NCBI GenBank assembly: GCA_964546835.1
Contig: CAZJKW010000027.1
Location: 1 to 20,887, forward strand
From: JAHCHL01 sp964546835
GTDB lineage: Bacteria; Armatimonadota; Fimbriimonadia; Fimbriimonadales; ATM1
DNA: 20,887 bases
Reading direction: 5' to 3'
The position numbers and the translations under genes were made by a program. The number at the start of each line of letters is the position of its first letter. The first letter of the stretch is position 1. The notes below the pieces were generated by a model. It did not search any database. It was not told the origin of the DNA and was given only the letters and a program-made list of their open reading frames with translations. This document shows positions 1 to 6,633 of the stretch, in pieces.

Positions 1-398
1 TGGTGATCGAAAAATATTCGCATGTAATGCATATCGTTAGCGAAGTTGTAGCCGAATTGCAGGACGATAAAGATGCATTTGATTTGTTCCGAGCCACATT
101 TCCGGCAGGAACGGTAAGTGGTGCTCCGAAAGTTCGTGCCATGGAAATTATTGAAGAACTGGAAACCAGTCGCCGAGGACTTTATGCCGGAGCCATAGGA
201 CATTTTGGATTTAATGGAGAAACGGATTCTGCAATTGCAATTCGAACAATCTATCTAAAAGATGGAATTGCACATGTGCAAGCCGGGGCCGGAATTGTTT
301 TTGACAGTGTTCCAGAAAAAGAGTATGACGAGTGCATTAACAAAGCGGCGGCAGTCATTAAAGCCATCGAGTTGGCTGAATCAGGAGATTTCGAATGA
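1..398 (+). CDS. trpE: Anthranilate synthase component I, C-terminal end (partial)
   Basis: This is the last ~132 codons of the chorismate-binding subunit of anthranilate synthase, which makes anthranilate from chorismate and ammonia at the first step of tryptophan synthesis. The gene enters from outside the window; full-length proteins are about 500 residues. Visible family motifs are YSHVMHIVS near the left edge, FPAGTVSGAPKVRAMEII in the middle, then GAIGHFGF and the Gly-rich QAGAGIVFDSVPEKEYDE near the end, all in the catalytic core of the chorismate-utilising fold. The reading frame (frame 3) has no frameshift. The stop codon overlaps the trpG start as ATGA, so the two subunits are probably translationally coupled. 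PabB and isochorismate synthase share this fold; the trpG partner and the SGAPK motif favour TrpE or PabB, with TrpE more likely. Confidence 0.93.
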   Translation, partial: VIEKYSHVMHIVSEVVAELQDDKDAFDLFRATFPAGTVSGAPKVRAMEIIEELETSRRGLYAGAIGHFGFNGETDSAIAIRTIYLKDGIAHVQAGAGIVFDSVPEKEYDECINKAAAVIKAIELAESGDFE

Positions 399-961
399 TT
401 TTGGTGTTAGACAATTACGATTCATTTACTTTTAATTTGGTCCAATACTTGATGCAGTTGGGTGAATCGGTTGAAGTTTTCCGAAATAATGAAATTGAAG
501 TTTTCGAAATCAAAAACAAAAACCCTAAAGGAATTTTAATTTCTCCCGGGCCATGTTCGCCCGACAAGGCCGGAATTTCCGAAAAGGTCATCGTAGAACT
601 TTCGAGTGAAGTTCCGATTTTCGGGGTTTGCTTGGGAATGCAAGCGATGGGTGAAGCGTTTGGCGGCAAAGTTGTTAGAGCAAAAAAAATCATGCACGGC
701 AAAACAAGTCAGATTGAGCATGATTCAAAAGGTGTTTTTGCGGGTTTGCCTAATCCGTTTCGCGCGACTCGATATCACAGTTTGGCGGTTGAAAAGGAAT
801 CTTTGCCGGATTGCCTGGATATCTCCGCTATGAGCGAAGATGGAGAGATTATGGGACTCAGACATAAGAATCTTCGTGTTGAAGGCGTCCAATTCCATCC
901 CGAGAGTGTTCTCAGTGAATATGGGATGCAGTTGATAGGCAATTGGTCTTCTTCTTTATGA
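395..961 (+). CDS. trpG: Anthranilate synthase component II (glutamine amidotransferase)
   Basis: This 188-residue class I glutamine amidotransferase supplies ammonia from glutamine to TrpE. The length is normal for TrpG/PabA. The oxyanion strand motif SPGPCSP is at residues 50-56, the nucleophile elbow FGVCLGMQ places catalytic Cys79, and QFHPES gives His168 and Glu170, so the triad is complete. The N-terminus MILVLDNYDSFTFNLV is typical of the family and fixes the ATG start, which overlaps the trpE stop by four bases. TrpG and PabA cannot be separated by motif. In many bacteria one protein serves both anthranilate and aminodeoxychorismate synthase, and that could hold here. No further trp gene follows, so the other pathway genes lie upstream or elsewhere. 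Confidence 0.93.
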   Translation: MILVLDNYDSFTFNLVQYLMQLGESVEVFRNNEIEVFEIKNKNPKGILISPGPCSPDKAGISEKVIVELSSEVPIFGVCLGMQAMGEAFGGKVVRAKKIMHGKTSQIEHDSKGVFAGLPNPFRATRYHSLAVEKESLPDCLDISAMSEDGEIMGLRHKNLRVEGVQFHPESVLSEYGMQLIGNWSSSL

Positions 962-989
962 AATGAAAACCCCGAACTGGGCTTAGGCG

Positions 990-995
990 TATTAT
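990..995 (+). promoter_or_regulatory. Possible -10 element for the exported-protein gene
   Basis: TATTAT matches the sigma-70 -10 consensus at five of six positions in the trpG-1055 gap. With normal spacing, transcription would begin near 1002, exactly where a perfect inverted repeat starts. There is no convincing -35 box 16-18 bases upstream, so the call rests on position and hexamer only. Confidence 0.35.
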
Positions 996-1001
996 GTGTA
1001 T

Positions 1002-1027
1002 CTTAACAATCGGCAGGTATTGTTAAG
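1002..1027 (+). repeat. Perfect 9-bp inverted repeat in the leader of the 1055 gene
   Basis: Arms CTTAACAAT (1002-1010) and ATTGTTAAG (1019-1027) are perfect reverse complements separated by an 8-base spacer (CGGCAGGT). No T-run follows, so it is not a terminator. It lies between the putative -10 at 990-995 and the ribosome binding site at 1038-1044. It could be a dimeric repressor operator or a hairpin at the very 5' end of the transcript. The sequence does not decide between them. Confidence 0.6.
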
Positions 1028-1054
1028 CGCTAATCCCGAGGAGGAAAACAACAC

Positions 1055-1777
1055 ATGAAACCACGATTTGCTTCTTTATTGGCTGTTGCTATGTTTGCCG
1101 CAGGTGCTTTTGCTCAAGGTACGGCAAAAATCCAATACAAACCGAAAGTTGGCGTCGAAACCCAGTCGAAGATTGAAATGCTTGCGAAAATGGACGTCGG
1201 AACCGGTCCGACCGACATTGAGTTTTCTGCAGTCGGAACTTCCAAAGTTTTGAAAGTAGCCGAAGACGGAAAAATCACGCTTGAATCTACTCAAGGTCAA
1301 GTGAAGTTGATTTTTGGCGGCCAAGACATGTCCGCGATGATGGGAGATATGACTCTGGTGACCACTTCAATCTTGAGTCCCCGCGGCGAGCTACTTGAAT
1401 CGAAAAACAACGCGGGTCCGGAAATGTCCCAGCCACGACTTGAAAACGCGATGGTGTTTCTGTATCCGGAAGCAGAAGTTGCTGTTGGTGAAATGTGGAA
1501 ACGCAACAAGGCAGGAAACCCAAACATCGGAACCGTTGACTCCGAAACGATTTTCACCTACTTGGGTACAGAAAAGGTAGGCAATTGGGATTGCTACAAA
1601 ATCAAAGTTGCTTATAAGGAACTGAAAGGTGCAACCCCAGTGTCCATGACGGGCACAATTTGGATTGATGTTGCAGACGGCGAAGCCTGCAAAGCAGACT
1701 ACGACCTGAAAAACATGGAGTTTCAAGCAGGTCTTCCTCCAGCCGACGCAAAAATCAAAATCACCCGAATCAAGTAG
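1055..1777 (+). CDS. Exported protein of unknown function
   Basis: I do not recognise the family with certainty. The 240-residue product opens with a clear signal peptide: Lys2 and Arg4, a hydrophobic core over about residues 6-19, and a predicted cut after AGAFA before QG. No lipobox Cys is present, so it should be released to the periplasm or cell surface. The mature part is rich in alternating beta-like segments, with no transmembrane segment, no metal motif and only two cysteines, at about 195 and 212. It resembles uncharacterised beta-rich secreted proteins such as DUF6263-like ones, but this is only an impression. The ATG is preceded at good spacing by a near-perfect Shine-Dalgarno site, GAGGAGG at 1038-1044, implying strong expression. 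The gene stands alone: trpG ends 93 bases upstream and a strong terminator follows. Confidence 0.85.
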   Translation: MKPRFASLLAVAMFAAGAFAQGTAKIQYKPKVGVETQSKIEMLAKMDVGTGPTDIEFSAVGTSKVLKVAEDGKITLESTQGQVKLIFGGQDMSAMMGDMTLVTTSILSPRGELLESKNNAGPEMSQPRLENAMVFLYPEAEVAVGEMWKRNKAGNPNIGTVDSETIFTYLGTEKVGNWDCYKIKVAYKELKGATPVSMTGTIWIDVADGEACKADYDLKNMEFQAGLPPADAKIKITRIK

Positions 1778-1792
1778 TTTCTTCGATTCACA

Positions 1793-1828
1793 AAAAAGCG
1801 GGGATTCGTCCTCGCTTTTTGCTTTTTT
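1793..1828 (+). terminator. Intrinsic terminator after the exported-protein gene
   Basis: AAAAAGCG (1793-1800) pairs with CGCTTTTT (1813-1820), and the stem continues inward as GGGA with TCCT around a TTCG tetraloop (1805-1808), giving a 12-bp stem with one G-T pair. A second T-run (TTTTTT, 1823-1828) follows. It sits 15 bases after the stop codon and separates this transcript from clpB. It is the only convincing intrinsic terminator I found in the window. Confidence 0.88.
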
Positions 1829-1857
1829 GGAACTATCCGGTGAAGAATTGGGTTAGG

Positions 1858-1897
1858 TACACTAAGACTACTTGACAATAGGAGACTCAAGTCAAAC
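1858..1897 (+). promoter_or_regulatory. clpB leader: possible -10 and a foldable ribosome binding site
   Basis: TACACT at 1858-1863 is a plausible -10, which would give a leader of about 28 bases. AGGAG at 1880-1884 is the ribosome binding site. It lies in the 11-base loop between perfect 6-base arms ACTTGA (1870-1875) and TCAAGT (1887-1892). An alternative stem, TTGAC (1872-1876) with GTCAA (1891-1895), overlaps it. No CIRCE-like operator is present. Temperature-dependent translation is possible for a heat-shock gene but is only an inference. Confidence 0.3.
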
Positions 1898-4513
1898 ATG
1901 AGATTCGATAAGTTGACCTTAAAAGCCCAAGATGCTGTTCAATCTGCCCAATCGGTTGCAGAACGATTCAAGCATTCCCAAATTGAGCCTGAACATCTGT
2001 TACTGGCAATGCTTGAACAAGAAGACGGGCTAACGGTTCCGTTGCTTGAAAAATTGGGTGCGGTTCCCGGGATGCTTAAGAAGCAGGTCACCGATGAACT
2101 TGAGAGTCAAGCCAAAGTTGAGGGTGCCTCCGGATACGGTGAAACCATCAGCCAGCGCCTCAAATCTATTTTCGATGAGGCGTTCAAAGAAGCCGAATCT
2201 TTAAAGGATGAGTACGTCTCGACTGAGCACTTTTTGGTAGCGCTTGCTGCCGATACGAAAGGGGCTTCGGGAAGAGTTTTGCGCTCTGCCGGGGCTGATA
2301 AAAAATCTTTGCTTCGTTCCATTGAGTCCTTTCGAGGCGGCCAAAGGATAACCGACCAATCGCCTGAAGAGAAGTTTCAAGCACTGGAAAAGTACGGCCG
2401 CGATTTGACTGCTGCGGCTCGGTCCGGAAAACTGGACCCCGTTATCGGCAGAGATGAAGAAATCCGGCGTGTCGTTCAGGTTCTTAGCCGTAGAACGAAA
2501 AACAACCCGGTTTTGATTGGCGAACCCGGAGTCGGAAAAACGGCCATTGTCGAAGGATTAGCGCAAAGGGTGATTGCCGGAGATGTTCCCGAGGGACTCA
2601 AAGATAAAAGCGTTATCACGCTTGATTTGGGAGCATTGGTTGCCGGTGCAAAATTTAGAGGCGAATTTGAAGAAAGATTAAAAGCAGTTCTGGAAGAAAT
2701 TAAGAAAAGTGAAGGACAAATCATTCTGTTTATTGATGAATTGCACACATTGGTTGGTGCAGGAAAAGCAGAAGGCAGTATGGACGCTGCAAACATGCTC
2801 AAACCCATGTTGGCAAGAGGTGAATTACGATGCGTTGGTGCGACCACGCTGGACGAATATCGAAAATACATTGAAAAAGATGCAGCCTTAGAGCGAAGAT
2901 TTCAACCGGTTTTGGTGGGTGAACCCAGCATTGAAGATACGATTGCAATTTTGCGCGGACTGAAAGAACGCTACGAAGTTCATCACGGCATTCGAATTAC
3001 GGATAGTGCCATTGTTGCAGCAGCAACGCTAAGCGACCGCTACATTAGCGACCGGTTTTTGCCTGACAAAGCCATAGACTTAATTGACGAAGCCGGTAGC
3101 AGATTGAGAATTGAAATTGATAGTGTTCCAACCGAGATTGACACGCTTGACCGAAGAATGAGGCAAATTGAAATCGAAAAACAATCTCTAAAGAAAGAGG
3201 AAGATAAATCCAGCATCGAAAGAGTTTCAAAACTTGACAAAGAACTTGCAGACTTACAAACAGAACACGCACGGCTGTTTGCCCATTGGCAAGGCGAAAA
3301 AGAAAAATTAATGCAAATTCGATCTCTTAAAGAAAAATCCGAGTCGTTAAAGAACAGTTTGGAACAGGCAACTCGCGATGCAAACTGGGAAAAAGCAGCC
3401 CAAATTCAACATGGTGAACTTCCACAGATTTCAAAAGATATCGAGAGTTTGGAACTTGAATTAGCATCGTTGCAAAAAGAAAACAAGATGCTAAAAGAAG
3501 AGGTTGATGACGAAGATGTAGCCGAAGTAGTTTCGAAATGGACCGGTATTCCCGTGAGCAAATTAGTTGAAGGTGAAATGTCAAAACTTCTGAAAATGGA
3601 AGATAGGCTTCATGCTCGCGTCATTGGCCAAGACGATGCCATACGTGTAGTGAGCGATGCAGTGCGTCGTTCGCGCTCAGGAATTGCAGATCCAAATCGT
3701 CCTATCGGTAGTTTTCTTTTCTTGGGCCCAACCGGGGTCGGAAAAACTGAACTTGCGCGCGCGCTGGCTGAATTTCTGTTTGACGATGAGCGCAACATGA
3801 TTCGCATTGATATGAGCGAATATCAAGAAAAACACACCGTTGCACGACTGATTGGTGCACCTCCGGGATACGTCGGTTTTGAAGAAGGCGGACAACTTAC
3901 TGAGGCCGTACGAAGAAAGCCATATTCGGTTGTATTGTTAGATGAAGTCGAGAAAGCCCACCCGGAAGTTTTCAACGTGCTACTACAAGTTCTGGATGAC
4001 GGGCGACTAACTGACGGACAAGGCAGGACAGTTGATTTCAAAAACGCAGTGCTTATCATGACCAGCAACTTGGGCTCTTCCGAATTTCAAACTGATTATC
4101 CAATCGCAACCGACGAAAGTGCAAATGTAAAAAGTCGAGTTCTGGAAGTTGTGCGAGCATTTTTCAGACCTGAATTTTTAAACAGAATTGACGACATTGT
4201 TGTATTTTCATCTCTGAGTGCAAATGAAATAAAACAAATTGTTGAAATTCAACTTGCAAACTTGATGAGCCGGCTTGAAGACAAGAAAATCCGGGTTGAA
4301 ATCAGTGAAAACGCAAAAAGTGAATTGGCAATGATTGGGTACGACCCTTCTTTTGGAGCCCGACCATTGAAACGTGCTATCCAAAACCATGTCCTAAATC
4401 CTCTTGCAAAAGAAATTCTTACCGGAAAAATTTCAGACGGGTCATTCGTTACCGTTGATTTCAATAACGGCGAGTTTCAATTTAAGACATCAAGTTTGGT
4501 TGAAACCGGATAA
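1898..4513 (+). CDS. clpB: ATP-dependent disaggregase ClpB
   Basis: This is a full-length (871 residues) hexameric AAA+ disaggregase that threads aggregated proteins through its pore together with DnaK. The Clp N-domain covers about 1-145. The first ATPase domain has Walker A GEPGVGKT at 208-215, Walker B ILFIDE at 276-281 and an arginine-finger segment LERRF at 331-335. The coiled-coil middle domain spans about 410-525; its presence and length separate ClpB from ClpA and ClpC. The second ATPase domain has Walker A GPTGVGKT at 610-617, pore loop GYVG at 657-660, Walker B VLLDE at 679-683 and RPEFLNRID near 757. No ClpP-binding loop is evident. ATG with AGGAG 13 bases upstream supports the start. 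The gene is monocistronic, lying between a terminator and a convergent gene whose stop is 3 bases away. Confidence 0.98.
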   Translation: MRFDKLTLKAQDAVQSAQSVAERFKHSQIEPEHLLLAMLEQEDGLTVPLLEKLGAVPGMLKKQVTDELESQAKVEGASGYGETISQRLKSIFDEAFKEAESLKDEYVSTEHFLVALAADTKGASGRVLRSAGADKKSLLRSIESFRGGQRITDQSPEEKFQALEKYGRDLTAAARSGKLDPVIGRDEEIRRVVQVLSRRTKNNPVLIGEPGVGKTAIVEGLAQRVIAGDVPEGLKDKSVITLDLGALVAGAKFRGEFEERLKAVLEEIKKSEGQIILFIDELHTLVGAGKAEGSMDAANMLKPMLARGELRCVGATTLDEYRKYIEKDAALERRFQPVLVGEPSIEDTIAILRGLKERYEVHHGIRITDSAIVAAATLSDRYISDRFLPDKAIDLIDEAGSRLRIEIDSVPTEIDTLDRRMRQIEIEKQSLKKEEDKSSIERVSKLDKELADLQTEHARLFAHWQGEKEKLMQIRSLKEKSESLKNSLEQATRDANWEKAAQIQHGELPQISKDIESLELELASLQKENKMLKEEVDDEDVAEVVSKWTGIPVSKLVEGEMSKLLKMEDRLHARVIGQDDAIRVVSDAVRRSRSGIADPNRPIGSFLFLGPTGVGKTELARALAEFLFDDERNMIRIDMSEYQEKHTVARLIGAPPGYVGFEEGGQLTEAVRRKPYSVVLLDEVEKAHPEVFNVLLQVLDDGRLTDGQGRTVDFKNAVLIMTSNLGSSEFQTDYPIATDESANVKSRVLEVVRAFFRPEFLNRIDDIVVFSSLSANEIKQIVEIQLANLMSRLEDKKIRVEISENAKSELAMIGYDPSFGARPLKRAIQNHVLNPLAKEILTGKISDGSFVTVDFNNGEFQFKTSSLVETG

Positions 4514-4516
4514 TCA

Positions 4517-5425
4517 TCACGGTTTTGCGCCACCTGCAATCCATTTTTCGATAATCTGAATTTCGGATTCCGGTAATTTCGATCCGTTTTTTGGCATTGG
4601 TGAACCAAATGTATGTTTCACGGTTCCAAGCAGTTTGCTGTTTGCCGGGTCTCCGGGCTTCACAATGTTTGCCGCCATAACCGCATCATAACTGGTTAAG
4701 TTGTATCCACCCGAAACTCTGCCTGAACTATGACAAGGCATGCACCTTGATCTAAAAATCGGCACAACACTTGCCCATGTAATTTCCAATTCTTTTGGTT
4801 TGTCAAGTTTTGTTGCACCTGCTGGCGGCGAAAAAACAAACTCTTCATTTAGCGCATCTGTCGCTGCAATGTTTACTTCAGAAGCTATCACCAAATTTTC
4901 TTGCTCACCAAATTTCACAATTGCTCCGCGAGGCAAATTGGTTTTCGGATCAATCATAAGCGTAATGGTTTTGTTATCAGCCAAAACTACAACAACTTCT
5001 TGCACGACAACACCTTTCAAGTTTCGCTTTGTACCAAGGGTTGCGGTTTTTGAATCCTTGTAAGGTTCTCCAAAAAAACTTGCCCACGCAAATGCCGATT
5101 CTGAAGTTGACAATGAAATTGCGTCATTTGCGGCAGCAGGATTTTCAACGTATGAATTTGATGATTTGTCATATTTCCAAGTGGTTTTGCCATCGGTGAC
5201 AAAAACTCCAGAAGAGTTTTCAAGTCTTAACTTATTCGGTCTGGAAAACACCAAACGGCAATCTTCGGCTGCTCCCGGCAATTTTTGTGTCGTGAATTTT
5301 ACGCTTAACGATTGGGCGGACTTAAGGACTTTTGCTTGCCCATCAAGCAGGGCTTTTCCGGTTCCGGTTTGAATTCCAAGCGATGCCAAAAGGACGATAC
5401 TGCCGAGGATTAAGGTTGATTTCAT
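4517..5425 (-). CDS. Exported LolA-like domain fused to a c-type cytochrome domain
   Basis: The 302-residue product has a signal peptide (MKST, then a hydrophobic stretch over about 5-18). Residues ~30-200 resemble the LolA/LolB-like or DUF2092 beta-fold that binds lipid or lipoprotein: a repeated pattern of VKFTTQKLPG, RPNKLRLEN, TDGKTTWKYD and a late DPKTNLPRG turn. Residues ~215-302 look like a planctomycete-type cytochrome c domain, with heme-binding CMPCH at 228-232, then SYDAVMA, VKPGDPANSKL, a candidate axial Met277 in SPMPKNG and a closing IIEKWIAGGAKP. The fusion should act outside the cytoplasmic membrane and needs heme attachment. No electron-transfer partner or Lol gene is nearby. 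No Shine-Dalgarno site is visible before the ATG. The gene converges on clpB with a 3-base gap and diverges from rodA. The cytochrome call is firm; the LolA call is by fold pattern only. Confidence 0.83.
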   Translation of the reverse strand: MKSTLILGSIVLLASLGIQTGTGKALLDGQAKVLKSAQSLSVKFTTQKLPGAAEDCRLVFSRPNKLRLENSSGVFVTDGKTTWKYDKSSNSYVENPAAANDAISLSTSESAFAWASFFGEPYKDSKTATLGTKRNLKGVVVQEVVVVLADNKTITLMIDPKTNLPRGAIVKFGEQENLVIASEVNIAATDALNEEFVFSPPAGATKLDKPKELEITWASVVPIFRSRCMPCHSSGRVSGGYNLTSYDAVMAANIVKPGDPANSKLLGTVKHTFGSPMPKNGSKLPESEIQIIEKWIAGGAKP

Positions 5426-5469
5426 TGCTTTGTTGATGAAGATTATGCCGAACTACTCAAATTCGGTGT

Positions 5470-5487
5470 TTAGTTCTCAGTTAGTTC
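5470..5487 (+). repeat. Direct repeat TTAGTTC x2 upstream of rodA
   Basis: TTAGTTC occurs at 5470-5476 and again at 5481-5487, an 11-base step or about one helical turn. The second copy lies at the -35 position relative to the TAAAAT at 5503-5508. It may be a tandem activator site or chance. The 5426-5514 gap between the divergent genes also carries a weak CCGAA/TTCGG inverted repeat (5448-5452 and 5462-5466), and otherwise nothing I can name. Confidence 0.25.
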
Positions 5488-5502
5488 CAACGGCCTAACA
5501 AG

Positions 5503-5508
5503 TAAAAT
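5503..5508 (+). promoter_or_regulatory. Candidate -10 element of the rodA operon
   Basis: TAAAAT matches the -10 consensus at five of six positions. It is followed by six bases and then an in-frame ATT codon at 5515, the same geometry as the -10 elements before the histidine kinase and mtaB genes, where the start codon would be the first transcribed base. TTAGTT at 5481-5486 is a weak -35 candidate at 16-base spacing. Confidence 0.4.
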
Positions 5509-5559
5509 CCCAACATTCGACTGTCCGAAGCGATCCTCAAAGCAGACCTCAAACGAAGG

Positions 5560-6624
5560 GTGGATTGGCCCTTTGTCATTGCCGCCGCCTGCCTGATTGG
5601 ATTGGGTCTGTTCACTTTATACAGTGCATCGAGCGTGCAAGCCGGACATCGTGACTTCTTAAAGCAAACCACATGGGTATTCATTGCTCTGCCGATTTTT
5701 GGGCTTTTTTTATTGATGGACCCAAGAGTTTGGAGCCACTACAAGTCCTTGATTTATGGGGCGAACATCTTTCTGCTTATCGCTGTTTTTTTGCCGCTTA
5801 TCGGCCATACGGCAAAAGGGTCGCAGCGTTGGATTGATATTGGTCCATTTCAATTACAACCGAGCGAACCTGCAAAACTACTTTTGGTGCTAACCCTCGC
5901 GGATTATCTCGCAAGAAGGCGAGAAAGTCTAAGAACTCTAAAGGGACTTTGTTTTTCGTTCCTTCATGTATTGCCATTATTTATTTTGGTTTATAGACAA
6001 CCGGACTTAGGAACTTCGTTGGTATTTCTTGCCATTTGGCTGGGTATGTCTTTGGTTGCAGGCCAAAAGATTCGACTTTTGTTGCTTGCACTGATTACAG
6101 GTATCGCGCTTTTTGCATTCGCATGGAATTCTCCACTGATTCGAGATTATCAAAAAGAGCGAATCAAAAGCCTTGTTTCCGGCGAAGGAAATTATCATAC
6201 GGATGTCGCAGCCCAAGCGATGGGCACAGGCGGCCTCGTCGGTTCCGGCTATTTAAGAGGTGAACTGAAAGAATCAAGATTGGTGCCGGAACAAACGACT
6301 GACTTTGTTTTTACCGTGATTGCGGAAGAGGGAGGTTTTATCGCTTCACTCGGAATTCTTGCCCTGTTTGCTTTTTTCTTGTGGCGTGTTTGGCTAATTG
6401 TTGCCAACGCAAGAGTCCGTCTTTTCCAATACATAGCGGCAGGAATCTTTGTTGTTTATAGTTTTCACATCTTGGTTAATTTGCTAATGGTTGTTCACTT
6501 GATTCCGGTTGTCGGAGTGCCCTTACCCTTTTGGAGTTATGGTGGATCGGCACTCGTTGTTAATTTTGCCATGTTAGGATTGTTGATTAATTTAAGGAGC
6601 AGAGAAAAACATGACGTTTTTTAG
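5560..6624 (+). CDS. rodA: SEDS-family peptidoglycan glycosyltransferase (RodA/FtsW type)
   Basis: This polytopic membrane protein polymerises lipid II glycan strands during cell elongation or division, working with a class B penicillin-binding protein. From the GTG at 5560 it has 354 residues and about ten hydrophobic segments. Family signatures are GSQRWIDIGPFQLQPSEPAKL (Glu103 region), RQPDLGTS near 146, the catalytic-loop EQTTDFVFTVIAEEGG (Asp248) and VVGVPLPFWSYGGSA near 317. No gene-specific feature cleanly separates RodA from FtsW; RodA is favoured by the short ends and the lack of a division cluster. The start is uncertain: the GTG leaves no cytosolic N-terminus and no spaced Shine-Dalgarno. 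The frame is open back to 5506 and encodes RLSEAILKADLKRRV, a plausible cytosolic lead, but contains no ATG, GTG or TTG. Initiation at ATT 5515 or CTG 5521 is possible. It is first in an operon reaching glpX. Confidence 0.93.
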   Translation: MDWPFVIAAACLIGLGLFTLYSASSVQAGHRDFLKQTTWVFIALPIFGLFLLMDPRVWSHYKSLIYGANIFLLIAVFLPLIGHTAKGSQRWIDIGPFQLQPSEPAKLLLVLTLADYLARRRESLRTLKGLCFSFLHVLPLFILVYRQPDLGTSLVFLAIWLGMSLVAGQKIRLLLLALITGIALFAFAWNSPLIRDYQKERIKSLVSGEGNYHTDVAAQAMGTGGLVGSGYLRGELKESRLVPEQTTDFVFTVIAEEGGFIASLGILALFAFFLWRVWLIVANARVRLFQYIAAGIFVVYSFHILVNLLMVVHLIPVVGVPLPFWSYGGSALVVNFAMLGLLINLRSREKHDVF

Positions 6625-6633
6625 GAGCAAAAA

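Noticed and set aside
967..985. CCC...GGG after the trpG stop as a possible terminator
   Set aside because: The stem is only three base pairs and no T-run follows.
1872..1877. TTGACA, a perfect -35 consensus, just before clpB
   Set aside because: It lies immediately upstream of the AGGAG and 21 bases before the ATG, so a matching -10 would fall inside the coding sequence. It is better explained as part of the leader stem.
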